Source: Maribellus sediminis
GTDB taxonomy: Bacteria; Bacteroidota; Bacteroidia; Bacteroidales; Prolixibacteraceae
Assembly: GCF_011799805.1 (NCBI RefSeq)
Contig: NZ_WXUB01000001.1
Span: 1,674,001 to 1,738,000, forward strand
Direction: 5' to 3'
DNA: 64,000 nucleotides
Shown here piece after piece: positions 37,119-46,391 of this stretch. The notes beneath the pieces were generated by a model that worked only from the letters and a program-made list of their open reading frames with translations, did no database searches and was not told the origin of the DNA. The position numbers were made by a program, and so were the translations under genes. Numbering within the stretch: the stretch's first letter is position 1; each line of letters opens with the position of its first letter.

Positions 37119-38372
37119 ATGAGAAAACAAAAGATTCTGGTTCTTTCCTTTGCTTTTCTTTTGTCCACAGTACTGGTGTACGGACAGGAACAGAAGCAAC
37201 GGGAAACCAACGATATTGCCGGTCCTTCTTCAGTAGGTAATCAAATGAAATCGGATATAATTTCCAGAAAAGCCAAAGTAGGATGGTATTTTCTCGATAG
37301 CCTCGATGCAGCAAAGGACCGTTTTTACGACAAAACCGGATTCAAGGCAAATCTGGATTATAACTCACAAATTATGGGGGTTACAAAAGCCATCGGTAAC
37401 AACATTGGAGCCAGTGGCGTATTGCGACTCTATGGGAAATGGGACTTTGTACGACGAGGTACTCCGTTTCAAGGGGGCTTAGTATTTAATCTGGAACACC
37501 GCCATAAATATACCGAGAATCCACTCAGAGAATATGGAATTCTTGATGTTGGTTACGCCGGATTGATACAATCTGTATATAACGACGATAAATTCAGAGT
37601 TACAAACCTTTATTGGCGTCAAACCTTTGGCACTAATAAAGTAGTTGTTTATGCCGGGTTTGTGGATATGACTGACTGGACCGATATACATGCCGCTGCG
37701 AGTCCCTGGTCGAGTTTTAATAACATGGTATTTGCCACAGGTTCCGTAACAATTGGAGGTGGTTATCCGGGTGGCTCTTTGGGGCTGATGGTAAGTGCAT
37801 GGCTGACAAAACAGTTATATGTAGTGGGCAGCTTTACCGACATAAATGGAAAAGCTACCGAGTTTTGGAAAGGTTTTGATACTTTTTTTAACAAGTTCGA
37901 AACTGTAAAAACTTTAGAGCTGGGCTATACCCCGGGTTTAGAATATGTATTCTTTAAGAATGCTCACCTTACATTTTGGCAGGTGGACAAACAAACAGGA
38001 ACAGGAATACCGAGTGGGTGGGGTATAGCAGGATCTGTTAGTTGGGGAATCGGAGAGAAACATCTGCCATTTATCAGAGGAGGATATGCAAACGAGGGAG
38101 GAGCATTTTATAAAGGCTCTGTAAGCGTAGGATATTCATACAATATTGCCGGCCCAAATACATTCGGTATTGGATTTAACTGGAACCGGCCAAATCCGGG
38201 CATATTTGGTGATGGTTTGAAAGATCAACATAGCTCAGAAATATTTTTCAAATGGCAGGTAACGCACCATTCTGAGCTTACGCCGAATATTCAGTTAATT
38301 GGAAACCCCGCTTTTAACTCAAAGGATAATTTCACTACCCTCTTTGGCTTACGGGCAAGAGTGTTTATTTAG
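37119..38372 (+). CDS. OprB-like carbohydrate-selective porin
   Basis: 417 residues, signal peptide ending near VYGQ. OprB family pattern: KTGFKANLDYNSQIMGVTKA, RLYGKWDFVRRGTPFQGGLVF, WRQTFGTNKVVVYAGFVDMT, and the repeat-rich barrel GIGFNWNRPNPGIF. OprB porins pass sugars or small neutral molecules. The cluster thus encodes at least three kinds of outer-membrane channel, which suggests passage of a small soluble molecule by diffusion rather than SusCD-type uptake. Confidence 0.83.
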   Translation: MRKQKILVLSFAFLLSTVLVYGQEQKQRETNDIAGPSSVGNQMKSDIISRKAKVGWYFLDSLDAAKDRFYDKTGFKANLDYNSQIMGVTKAIGNNIGASGVLRLYGKWDFVRRGTPFQGGLVFNLEHRHKYTENPLREYGILDVGYAGLIQSVYNDDKFRVTNLYWRQTFGTNKVVVYAGFVDMTDWTDIHAAASPWSSFNNMVFATGSVTIGGGYPGGSLGLMVSAWLTKQLYVVGSFTDINGKATEFWKGFDTFFNKFETVKTLELGYTPGLEYVFFKNAHLTFWQVDKQTGTGIPSGWGIAGSVSWGIGEKHLPFIRGGYANEGGAFYKGSVSVGYSYNIAGPNTFGIGFNWNRPNPGIFGDGLKDQHSSEIFFKWQVTHHSELTPNIQLIGNPAFNSKDNFTTLFGLRARVFI

Positions 38373-38397
38373 TTTTCAAAATTTTAAAACAATACTT

Positions 38398-40059
38398 ATG
38401 AAATCAATTGATGTTTTTTTGCAAAAGGTGTTCAGATTAACTTTGTTTGTACTATTGGCTTTTTTGTTCGGTGGGACTTTATTTGCACAAGATTATGATC
38501 TTGTAATTCTTAATGGACGGGTTATGGATCCGGAAACGATGCTGGATCAAGTTCTCAATGTAGGTGTGAAAGATGGCAATATTGTAATCATTACTTCAAA
38601 GAAAATTGAAGGAAAGGAAACCATTGATGCAAGCGGACTGGTTGTTGCTCCCGGCTTTATTGATACACATTTTCATGCCTTAGATGGTTTGTCGATGAAG
38701 ATGGCAGCACGCGATGGAATAACTTCTGGTATGGATTTGGAAATTGGTGCTACCGGAGTGGCAGCCTGGTACAAAGCAAAAGAAGGTGCCTGGCCAATAA
38801 ATTATGGAACAGGAGTAAGTCATGAAGGAGTACGTATTCTGGTTCATGATCCGGAAGTGGATATGCCGGAATGGGCGGATTGCCCCGGATTCCTTGGGAA
38901 ATACAGAGCTGAGGCTTGTGAGGATGGAGTATGCGGTTGGCAGGATACCGAAAGTGATGCGGAACATCTTAATGAAATCTTAAAAATTATGGATGAGGGT
39001 TATCAGGAAGGAGCTCTCGGTTTTTGCTCTACTGTGGGTTATATGGTAAAAGGAGTGACAACATTTGAGATGTATAAGTGCCAGGAATTGGCTGCTAAAT
39101 ATGGTCGTTTATCAGAGGCTCATGTTCGATTTCATGCCAATCCGAGTCATCCACAGGGATCATTAGGTACAGATGAAATCCTGGCCAATGCACTTAGTTT
39201 GAATGCACCGCTTATTGTTGCGCACAACAACGAATTTGGTTGGTGGGAAAACGAAGAAAAACTCCAAAAGGCGCGTAAGCAGGGGTACAATGTATGGTCA
39301 GAGTATTATCCATACGAGGCTGCTTCCACTTCCATTTCGTCAAGTTTTTTTGAGCCCGAATTGTACAAAAATGTTTTTGGTTTGGTTTACGAAGAGACCA
39401 TGTATGATCCGGTAGATGATAAGTTCCTGACTCAGGAGGAATTCCTTAAAACCAGAAAAGAAGATCCAAGCAGATTAATGGTAATATTTAGTCCCGACCG
39501 TAAAAAGTGGATGCCTAATTTCTTGCGTATGCCACATATGACAGCTGCTTCAGATGCTATTTTTTCAGGAAGAGGAATTGATTCGTGGGATGTACCCTAC
39601 GAAGAATACCAGGGACACCCCAGAACTGCCGGAACAAGAGGTACTGTATTAAGGTTAGCACGAGAACAAGGTGTGCCTTTAATGTTTACTTTATCACAAT
39701 TATCCTACTGGTCAGCCAAACATCTCGGAGATGCGGGTATAGAAGCCATGCAGAAAAGAGGTCGTATGCAAGAAGGTATGGTAGCAGATATTGTAATTTT
39801 TGACGCTAAAAACGTTACCGATAATTCTACTTACAAAAGTGGTTCGCAAGGATTGCCAACTACGGGTATACCCTATGTGATTGTGAATGGCCAAATGGTG
39901 GTGAAGGAAAATAAGTTTCAAAAAATATGGGCTGGTCAGCCAATTCGTTATGAGCCAACCGACAAAAGTAGATATGTGCCCATTACCGCCGAGGATTGGA
40001 AGAAACAACATACTATCACAACCATCACAATTGATGATGGAGGTGCAGCTGGTAAATAG
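38398..40059 (+). CDS. Exported N-acyl-D-amino-acid deacylase-like amidohydrolase
   Basis: 553 residues from the ATG at 38398, 25 bases after the porin; an upstream in-frame ATG at 38299 lies inside the porin gene and is rejected. Signal peptide ending at LFAQ. D-aminoacylase family layout: YDLVILNGRVMDPETMLDQV, GLVVAPGFIDTHFHA with the HxH metal pair, EAHVRFHANPSHP, IVAHNNEFGWW, and the C-terminal MQEGMVADIVIFDAKNV. It would cleave N-acyl amino acids in the periplasm, or a related amide. A fourth amidohydrolase-superfamily enzyme in one cluster strengthens the idea that amide bonds are the target. Confidence 0.88.
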   Translation: MKSIDVFLQKVFRLTLFVLLAFLFGGTLFAQDYDLVILNGRVMDPETMLDQVLNVGVKDGNIVIITSKKIEGKETIDASGLVVAPGFIDTHFHALDGLSMKMAARDGITSGMDLEIGATGVAAWYKAKEGAWPINYGTGVSHEGVRILVHDPEVDMPEWADCPGFLGKYRAEACEDGVCGWQDTESDAEHLNEILKIMDEGYQEGALGFCSTVGYMVKGVTTFEMYKCQELAAKYGRLSEAHVRFHANPSHPQGSLGTDEILANALSLNAPLIVAHNNEFGWWENEEKLQKARKQGYNVWSEYYPYEAASTSISSSFFEPELYKNVFGLVYEETMYDPVDDKFLTQEEFLKTRKEDPSRLMVIFSPDRKKWMPNFLRMPHMTAASDAIFSGRGIDSWDVPYEEYQGHPRTAGTRGTVLRLAREQGVPLMFTLSQLSYWSAKHLGDAGIEAMQKRGRMQEGMVADIVIFDAKNVTDNSTYKSGSQGLPTTGIPYVIVNGQMVVKENKFQKIWAGQPIRYEPTDKSRYVPITAEDWKKQHTITTITIDDGGAAGK

Positions 40060-40202
40060 AATAAAATTGTTTAGATCGGTTTTAAATAATGGTCGTATAG
40101 TTATGGGAAATCCTGTAAATAATGAGTATTTTTAAACAAACGCATAAAATCGTAACTGCAGATGTCGTCTGTTTTATACGGCAATGCTTAAACAGAACAT
40201 AC

Positions 40203-41357
40203 ATGAATAAATATTTACTCTTATTCCTGTTTTTATTTTCTGGTGTATGTTCGCATGCGCAAAGCGATTCTACCGCTACAGAAAAAAATAAAAAGAAGTT
40301 TTCGTTGCGCGACCCGGAAGACAATGCCATTGATTTAAGTTCGTATCTCATCGATTTTAAAGGCGTTATGCCCGTGCCGATTATCATTACCGAACCGGCA
40401 GTGGGATACGGGGGAGGTGTCGCACTTATCTATTTTCACAATCGTAAGAAGAAATACAATAGCTATGTAGCCCCTAATCTGACCGGTGTTGCCGGTTTGG
40501 GTACGCAAAACAAAACCTGGGGAGCAGCTGCATTTCATACCCACATTTTTGGCGAAAACCGTGTTCGTACTACCACGGCATTTATTCTGCCCAAGATCCG
40601 TTACGATTATTATGGAAATAACAGCGAATTGTTAAGCAAGAATCCGGTAACTGTTAGGTTAAATTCGTGGGGTATATTTCAAGAGGCAGAGCTCCGAATT
40701 GCTGAGTCGAAATTTTATGCCGGCTTGGCTTATATGTACTTTAAAAGCAATGTATCGTTTGACACAATACCCGGAAAACCTTTAGTAAATTTAATATTGA
40801 GTCGGCTTAATAGTAATTCGGTAATAAGCACCATTAAACCCATGCTTGTTTACGATAGCCGCGACAATAATTTCACACCAACAAAAGGGATTAATTCGGA
40901 ATTATCCATTAGTCATTCTGCTAAATGGTTAGGGTCAGATGATAAGTACAGTACGCTTAAAACCGATTTTTACGGATATTGGCCTATCGGCTCAAAGGTT
41001 TTCTCAGGCTGGCGTTTTAATGGGAGTTACATGCTTGGTGAAGGTCCTTTTTACGCTTATCCTTTTGTGTCGTTGCGGGGAATTCCGGCAATGCGCTATC
41101 AAAGCGACAATGTGCTTGTGGCAGAAACAGAATGGCGGTATAATTTTTACAGGCGCTGGTCGGTTGTTGGTTTCACGGGTGTAGGCAAAGCATTTAAAGA
41201 TTTGGACACATTTAATGATATTGATTTCACCTATACTGTAGGTAGCGGAATCCGTTATAAACTGGCACGTATGCTGGGCCTTCATTCAGGAGTGGATTTT
41301 GCCATGGGGAATGGAAAAGATTTTGCCTTTTATATCGTATTCGGAAGTTCGTGGTAG
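40203..41357 (+). CDS. BamA/TamA-like surface-antigen barrel without POTRA domains, copy A
   Basis: 384 residues from the ATG at 40203, which begins a clean signal peptide (MNKYLLLFLFLFSGVCSHAQ); the frame runs upstream but without protein character. The mature protein begins almost at once with the family motif MPVPIIITEPAVGYGGGVAL and continues as a Bac_surface_Ag barrel (KTDFYGYWPIGSKVF, VSLRGIPAMRYQSDNVLVAE) ending GSSW. There is no room for POTRA domains, so it is not a canonical assembly machine. Paralogue of 44436-45653. Confidence 0.82.
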   Translation: MNKYLLLFLFLFSGVCSHAQSDSTATEKNKKKFSLRDPEDNAIDLSSYLIDFKGVMPVPIIITEPAVGYGGGVALIYFHNRKKKYNSYVAPNLTGVAGLGTQNKTWGAAAFHTHIFGENRVRTTTAFILPKIRYDYYGNNSELLSKNPVTVRLNSWGIFQEAELRIAESKFYAGLAYMYFKSNVSFDTIPGKPLVNLILSRLNSNSVISTIKPMLVYDSRDNNFTPTKGINSELSISHSAKWLGSDDKYSTLKTDFYGYWPIGSKVFSGWRFNGSYMLGEGPFYAYPFVSLRGIPAMRYQSDNVLVAETEWRYNFYRRWSVVGFTGVGKAFKDLDTFNDIDFTYTVGSGIRYKLARMLGLHSGVDFAMGNGKDFAFYIVFGSSW

Positions 41358-41396
41358 GCGAATAATGTAAAAAATGAATATTAATTAGATAGAGTT

Positions 41397-43355
41397 ATGA
41401 TTGGAAAAATAAGTTTAATGCTGTTAACAGTGGTGCTGGTTTTTGTTTCTTGTGAGCAACCCATGGACCCGGTAATAAAATCGGTTGAACAAACCAAAGC
41501 ACTGTTGCATGCCCATCACTGGCATGTTGATGATTTTAGCGTTGAAGTAAAGGATAAAGACATCCCTCCTCCCATATTGTGGAATCTGGCCGATTCTTTG
41601 AGTATGGCCGGGATATTCGATCTGGATGATATGGTTTTTGATGCTTCCGAAATGCGAAAAATGATTGTAGAATTTACGCCTGACGGTAAAATTGTCCCTT
41701 TAAATGAGGAAACACAATGGCTGAAAACAGACGACGAACACATTGCCAGCTATTTTGTGATTAACGACCAATCATTGCGGATTAAAAACGACAAAGTCAC
41801 GCTGCATTACAAGTATTTTTACTATTCCGATGAAAACCAGTTGTTGCTTACCGTTACCGAAAATGAGGCTGCATCATTAATCTCGGATATCAACAAAAAA
41901 CTTATCGATCGTATTTCAAATCAATCGCCAGATAAATTGGCAGATATTATTACATCGATACTTTATAATAATGAAGCGCTTCACGAAATTATTAATAACG
42001 CACTTGTAGATATGATTTCGGGGAAACTTGATTTTATTAATGACATCAATCCCGATGAAGCTTCGAAATATTTGGCTGAAGAAATCTTAATGGCACTTCA
42101 GTCCATCGATTGGGAGACAAAACTTACGGAAATCCTAAAAGAAGAACTGGAGAAAATTACCGGCATTGATGCCGAAGCCGTGGCGCAGCAAATGTCGACC
42201 GCCATTGCCTTAAAAATCAACGAATCACTTAGTGTTGAAAATATTTATGATTTCGTACTTCCGTATCTCGATAATCTGGTTTCGAATCCCGAACAAAGTT
42301 CGGAGCAAATTGCCCAGCTTATTGTGCAACTGTTTTTTACGGTTTTTAACCAGGATAACCTGCAAGCAATAATTTCACATGCCTGGGCCGATTTTACCAT
42401 GTTAGAAGATGAGCGTGTAGCAGAAATATCGTCGAAACTCACCAATATTGTTCAGGATTTATGGATAAACGAAGATGCTTTGGTTTCACTATTATTGCCG
42501 TTTACCCTGAAAATTGATGAGACTTCGATACTTAAAATGGGTGAGCTAGCAGACCAGGCTACCGAATCAATTAGAGTGGTGGTAGGCAAAATAAATGAAA
42601 CCTTCCCCGACCTGAATTTGACGCCTGACTACGAAAATTTAAACAGTTCGATTAAAACGATTTTTATTGCCGCTAAGCCGGCCATTGGTTTGGCAGGTGG
42701 CCCAGAAAAAGCTGCCCAGGGTGTAGCCAATATCGTGTTGGATAACTTCATCACAACAGAATTGTTGAACAACACATTTAGCTCTACTATAAAATACCTG
42801 CAAACCATTGATGCCGATATGGTTGGCGAAAAGATAGCAAGCTGGTTGGTGAACCTCGAAGAGAAACTTGCACCGGAAATTATTGAAAATCTAAAGCAAT
42901 TGTTTGGGCCAATTCTTGAAAATATAAATCCTGAGTTTACCGCCTTTAAAATTGCCAAAGCTTTAAATGGTTTTATTGGCGAATCAGTAACGCCGGAGGC
43001 ATTGAACAGTCTGATTTACCCAATTCTTAAAGCATTTACCGAAATTAATGCCGAGGCAGTAGCCAACTTTATAGCCGTAAAACTTTTGGAATCCGACCTT
43101 ATTAATGGCATCATAAATCAAGAAAATTTGGTACAAATACTATTGCCTGTTTTAACAGCCATTTCGGATTCAGACACTAAAGAAATTGCTCAAAGCCTGA
43201 TAAATGCAATTCTAAACACAGGAATCTTTGAAGATATTCTTACTGAGGAAAGAGCATCAACCCTTATTGCTGTGTTAATTTATAATGCATCCTGGGAAGA
43301 AGTAAAAATCGTAAACAATTTTAAAGAAGCAACCATAATCCTGCGTCATGAATAA
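41397..43355 (+). CDS. Lipoprotein with ~40-residue helical tandem repeats
   Basis: 652 residues; lipobox VFVSC with Cys19. Residues ~33-155 form a lipocalin-like beta region starting LLHAHHWHVDDF. From residue 177 on there are about ten repeats of 39-42 residues, beginning at about 177, 218, 258, 297, 337, 435, 472, 511, 551 and 593, each with a start such as NPEQ, DAEA or NPEF, then A-x-x-I-A-x-x-L and a second helix around E-x-L-x-x-I. Period and pattern suggest a HEAT/ARM-like solenoid, unusual in a bacterial lipoprotein. I do not recognise the family. The gene overlaps the next (barrel) gene by 8 bases, so the two products probably work together. Confidence 0.7.
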   Translation: MIGKISLMLLTVVLVFVSCEQPMDPVIKSVEQTKALLHAHHWHVDDFSVEVKDKDIPPPILWNLADSLSMAGIFDLDDMVFDASEMRKMIVEFTPDGKIVPLNEETQWLKTDDEHIASYFVINDQSLRIKNDKVTLHYKYFYYSDENQLLLTVTENEAASLISDINKKLIDRISNQSPDKLADIITSILYNNEALHEIINNALVDMISGKLDFINDINPDEASKYLAEEILMALQSIDWETKLTEILKEELEKITGIDAEAVAQQMSTAIALKINESLSVENIYDFVLPYLDNLVSNPEQSSEQIAQLIVQLFFTVFNQDNLQAIISHAWADFTMLEDERVAEISSKLTNIVQDLWINEDALVSLLLPFTLKIDETSILKMGELADQATESIRVVVGKINETFPDLNLTPDYENLNSSIKTIFIAAKPAIGLAGGPEKAAQGVANIVLDNFITTELLNNTFSSTIKYLQTIDADMVGEKIASWLVNLEEKLAPEIIENLKQLFGPILENINPEFTAFKIAKALNGFIGESVTPEALNSLIYPILKAFTEINAEAVANFIAVKLLESDLINGIINQENLVQILLPVLTAISDSDTKEIAQSLINAILNTGIFEDILTEERASTLIAVLIYNASWEEVKIVNNFKEATIILRHE

Positions 43356-44409
43356 ATACCTAACCATTTTTACAATAGCATTAATTTTTGGGCTTTTTGC
43401 TACGCGTGCAAACGGACAAGGTTCTGTTCCCAATAGAGCGCTCAGCGATGTATATAAAGAATACACCGATAGTTTAAAACGTACTCCTTACCGTTGGCAT
43501 TGGCCTCTCATGGGGGCAAAATTGAGGAAGCTTGGCTTCGATCTGCCCTATCCCAACGGTTTGATGATAAATTATGCCTATTCACAGCAATACCTAACCC
43601 TGAGTGATGTTCATGTTGGCTTTGATCCTAATAATTTAACACCAATTGATGGATTTGCCCGGTTTGGCCAAATAAAGGCAAATGTTAATGCGATTTCTGT
43701 TCGATATGATTTTTGGTTACTTCCCTTTGTAAATTTTTCAATACTTGGAGGACGTATAAATGCAGATACGAATGTTGATCTTGGTTTACCTTTCGAAGCC
43801 AGTTTTGTGGCTCATTCACAAGGTACATCCTTAGGTTGGAATGTAGTTGGAGCCGGTGGTCTTGGGCCAATTGTTGTTAACGGAGATTTTACGCAGGTTT
43901 TTACCTGGACTGCCAACACCGAAAAACCCTCGAAAACCAATGTAATTGGTGCAAGGTTAGGACATATGTTTCGCTTCAAAAAAACGCCTTATCGTAACTT
44001 TGTGGTACTTGCCGGGGGGCAATACCTAAAACTGAATAAAGCAAGTACGGGGATGGCAGATTTAGAAAAAGTGGCAGGTATTACACCCGAAGACAAAGTT
44101 CGTATAAGCGAACAATTGGACGATTGGTATTTTGGTCTTCCGGGCAGGGAGCAGGAGATTTTAGGTGGACTATATCAAGGCTTGGACTCCTGGTTAAATA
44201 ACACAGGGGGAACGAACTTACATTACTCCTTTAATAAAAAATTACAATATCCGTGGAGTATGACGGTTGGATTTAACTATCAGCATAACAAACGTTACCA
44301 GTTTACAGGAATATACAGTTTTTTAGGTAGCCGTAATCAGTTTGCTTTCGGAATTACTTATCGTTTTGGCTTCAGAGGTAAAAATTATTTGCAAGGACTT
44401 ACATTGTAA
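43348..44409 (+). CDS. Putative outer-membrane beta-barrel protein
   Basis: 353 residues, signal peptide ending at ANGQ. Strand-rich (NGLMINYAYSQQYLTLSD, NVIGARLGHMFRFKKT, SMTVGFNYQHNKRYQFTGIY) with a final barrel strand FAFGITYRFGF. Family not recognised; it resembles outer-membrane proteins of the Phe-rich C-terminal type. Start overlaps the end of the helical-repeat lipoprotein gene (8 bases), arguing for coupled translation. Confidence 0.68.
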   Translation: MNKYLTIFTIALIFGLFATRANGQGSVPNRALSDVYKEYTDSLKRTPYRWHWPLMGAKLRKLGFDLPYPNGLMINYAYSQQYLTLSDVHVGFDPNNLTPIDGFARFGQIKANVNAISVRYDFWLLPFVNFSILGGRINADTNVDLGLPFEASFVAHSQGTSLGWNVVGAGGLGPIVVNGDFTQVFTWTANTEKPSKTNVIGARLGHMFRFKKTPYRNFVVLAGGQYLKLNKASTGMADLEKVAGITPEDKVRISEQLDDWYFGLPGREQEILGGLYQGLDSWLNNTGGTNLHYSFNKKLQYPWSMTVGFNYQHNKRYQFTGIYSFLGSRNQFAFGITYRFGFRGKNYLQGLTL

Positions 44410-44435
44410 TACTAAAGTGGTCTAAAACAAAATAA

Positions 44436-45653
44436 ATGATTTTTCACACTCATATCTTTATAAAGAACATCGTTTATCGATGGTGGGGAAGCATTTGTTC
44501 AACAGTTATCCTAAAAGTTCTGTTACTGTTGTTTTTCATGCTGAACCTTTCATCCTTAACGCATGCTCAGCGTCCCGGACAAAACATTCGGAAAATGAAC
44601 AAGATGATGGATGAGTTGTACTACGACGAATCTGATACAAGCAGGCTTAGCAATCAACAAAAAGGCATACTCCCAATTCCAATTATAGTTACCGAACCCG
44701 CGTTGGGCGGATTTGGAGGCGGTGTGGCACTTGGATATCTGCACTCAAACAAACGTAGTTTGAGAAAAGATACACCTGCAAACGTTACGGGCATTTTTGG
44801 AGGAATGACTATGAACAAGTCGTGGTTATATGGGGTAGCACATTCGGGAACCATTCTCAACGACCACATCCGATATACAGGGGGACTGATGGATTCGAGA
44901 GTAAACATTGCCTTTTACAGAGAGTTTTTATCCGTAACCATTCCGCTGAAAGTTAGAATGGATATTTGGGGTACAGCGCATAAATTGTTATTCCGGCTTG
45001 GCGAGACAGACCTGTTTTTGGGGCCGCGGTATATTTTTTCGAAAACCGTGAGCCACCCTGATATATCTACAGATAATCCTGGTCTTGATTCTTTAATCAA
45101 TAGTATAACCGGTAAATCTAAGTTGGGCCTCTTGGGTTTAGTATTCAGCTTTAAGAATGTAAAAAATACCTTTTCGCCGGATAAGGGATTTGATGTAGGT
45201 ATATATATCGATTATAATGCCACTTTTTTTGGGGGTGATGAAAATTTTCTAAAAACTGAAACTTATGCCAAGTACTATTTTGAACCTGTATCAAAAATCT
45301 ATGGCGCCATACGTTTGGAAGGACAATTTATCGAAAGTAACGCGCCGTTTTATGCCATCCCTTATGTAGATTTACGTGGAGTTCCTGCTATGCGATACCA
45401 GGGAGAAAATGTGATTTTGGCAGAAACGCAGTGGAGATGGGCTTTTTATAAAGATTTGTCGGTACTTGGTTTTGTAGGAGGTGCAAAGGCGATGAATAAT
45501 TTTTCGAATTTCAAAGATGCTGAATGGATTTACAACTATGGGGGTGGGGTAAGATTTGCACTAAAAAAACTATTTCGGATAAGGCTTGGCATTGACACGG
45601 CTTGGAGTAATGAGGATTTTGCCTGGTATATTTCCGTTGGCAGCTCATTTTAA
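44436..45653 (+). CDS. BamA/TamA-like surface-antigen barrel without POTRA domains, copy B
   Basis: 405 residues, with a long N-terminal region before the hydrophobic signal (VLLLLFFMLNLSSLTHAQ), so the true start may be slightly later. Carries the same opening as copy A, LPIPIIVTEPALGGFGGGVAL, and the same central motif YVDLRGVPAMRYQGENVILAE, ending SVGSSF. The two copies flank the helical-repeat lipoprotein and the other barrel, an arrangement that looks like a paired export or surface-display module. Confidence 0.82.
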   Translation: MIFHTHIFIKNIVYRWWGSICSTVILKVLLLLFFMLNLSSLTHAQRPGQNIRKMNKMMDELYYDESDTSRLSNQQKGILPIPIIVTEPALGGFGGGVALGYLHSNKRSLRKDTPANVTGIFGGMTMNKSWLYGVAHSGTILNDHIRYTGGLMDSRVNIAFYREFLSVTIPLKVRMDIWGTAHKLLFRLGETDLFLGPRYIFSKTVSHPDISTDNPGLDSLINSITGKSKLGLLGLVFSFKNVKNTFSPDKGFDVGIYIDYNATFFGGDENFLKTETYAKYYFEPVSKIYGAIRLEGQFIESNAPFYAIPYVDLRGVPAMRYQGENVILAETQWRWAFYKDLSVLGFVGGAKAMNNFSNFKDAEWIYNYGGGVRFALKKLFRIRLGIDTAWSNEDFAWYISVGSSF

Positions 45654-45668
45654 ATCATGTGAAATTTT

Positions 45669-46391
45669 ATGGAACAGTTAAAAATAAAAGACCTTGAATT
45701 TAAATGGAACGGACAAGAAAATCCACTCCTAAGAATTGACCATTTGAGGATTGAAAAAGGTGAACGCTTTTTTTTGCAGGGAGAAAGTGGAAGTGGAAAA
45801 ACTTCGCTGTTAAGTTTGCTGGCAGGAATAACTACTCCGCAAAAAGGAGCCATTGAATTGCTGGGACAGCTGATAAACAAAATGAAAGCGGGCGAACGCG
45901 ATGAGTTCCGTGCCAGCTATATGGGCTATATTTTTCAACAGTTTAATCTGGTTCCGTACCTCTCGGTTATCGAAAATGTTACACTTCCATGCCAGTTCTC
46001 AAACCACCGGAATAAGGCAGTTTTGGCATCTGGGAGCAATGCCAGGGATGAAGCCATTCGTTTGCTTGATCATGTTGGTTTGGCCGGTAAAGAAGTTCTG
46101 CATAAACCGGTAACTGAATTAAGTATGGGGCAACAACAACGTGTTGCAGCTTGCCGTGCCCTTATCGGAAGCCCGGAGATTATTATTGCCGACGAACCCA
46201 CTTCTTCGTTGGATGAGAAAGCTCAACAAGCTTTTATTCGTTTGCTTTTGGCAGAATGCTCAGCCAACCAAGCTACACTGGTGTTTGTGAGTCACGATGC
46301 CAAATTTTCGCATCTTTTTGATAAAAGTGCGCGCCTTGAAAACGGTGGAATTATTTATACCGAACAAAAAAGCAAAGGAGGTGCAAAATGA
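45669..46391 (+). CDS. ABC transporter ATP-binding protein, LolD/MacB type
   Basis: 240 residues. Walker A GESGSGKTS, Q-loop YIFQQFNLVPYLSV, ABC signature LSMGQQQRVAACRAL, Walker B IIIADEPTSSLD, H-loop FVSHDAKF: a complete ATPase of the LolD/FtsE/MacB group. It ends with ATGA overlap into the permease gene. Partners of this group move lipoproteins or peptides, or do mechanical work, rather than classical import. Confidence 0.93.
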   Translation: MEQLKIKDLEFKWNGQENPLLRIDHLRIEKGERFFLQGESGSGKTSLLSLLAGITTPQKGAIELLGQLINKMKAGERDEFRASYMGYIFQQFNLVPYLSVIENVTLPCQFSNHRNKAVLASGSNARDEAIRLLDHVGLAGKEVLHKPVTELSMGQQQRVAACRALIGSPEIIIADEPTSSLDEKAQQAFIRLLLAECSANQATLVFVSHDAKFSHLFDKSARLENGGIIYTEQKSKGGAK

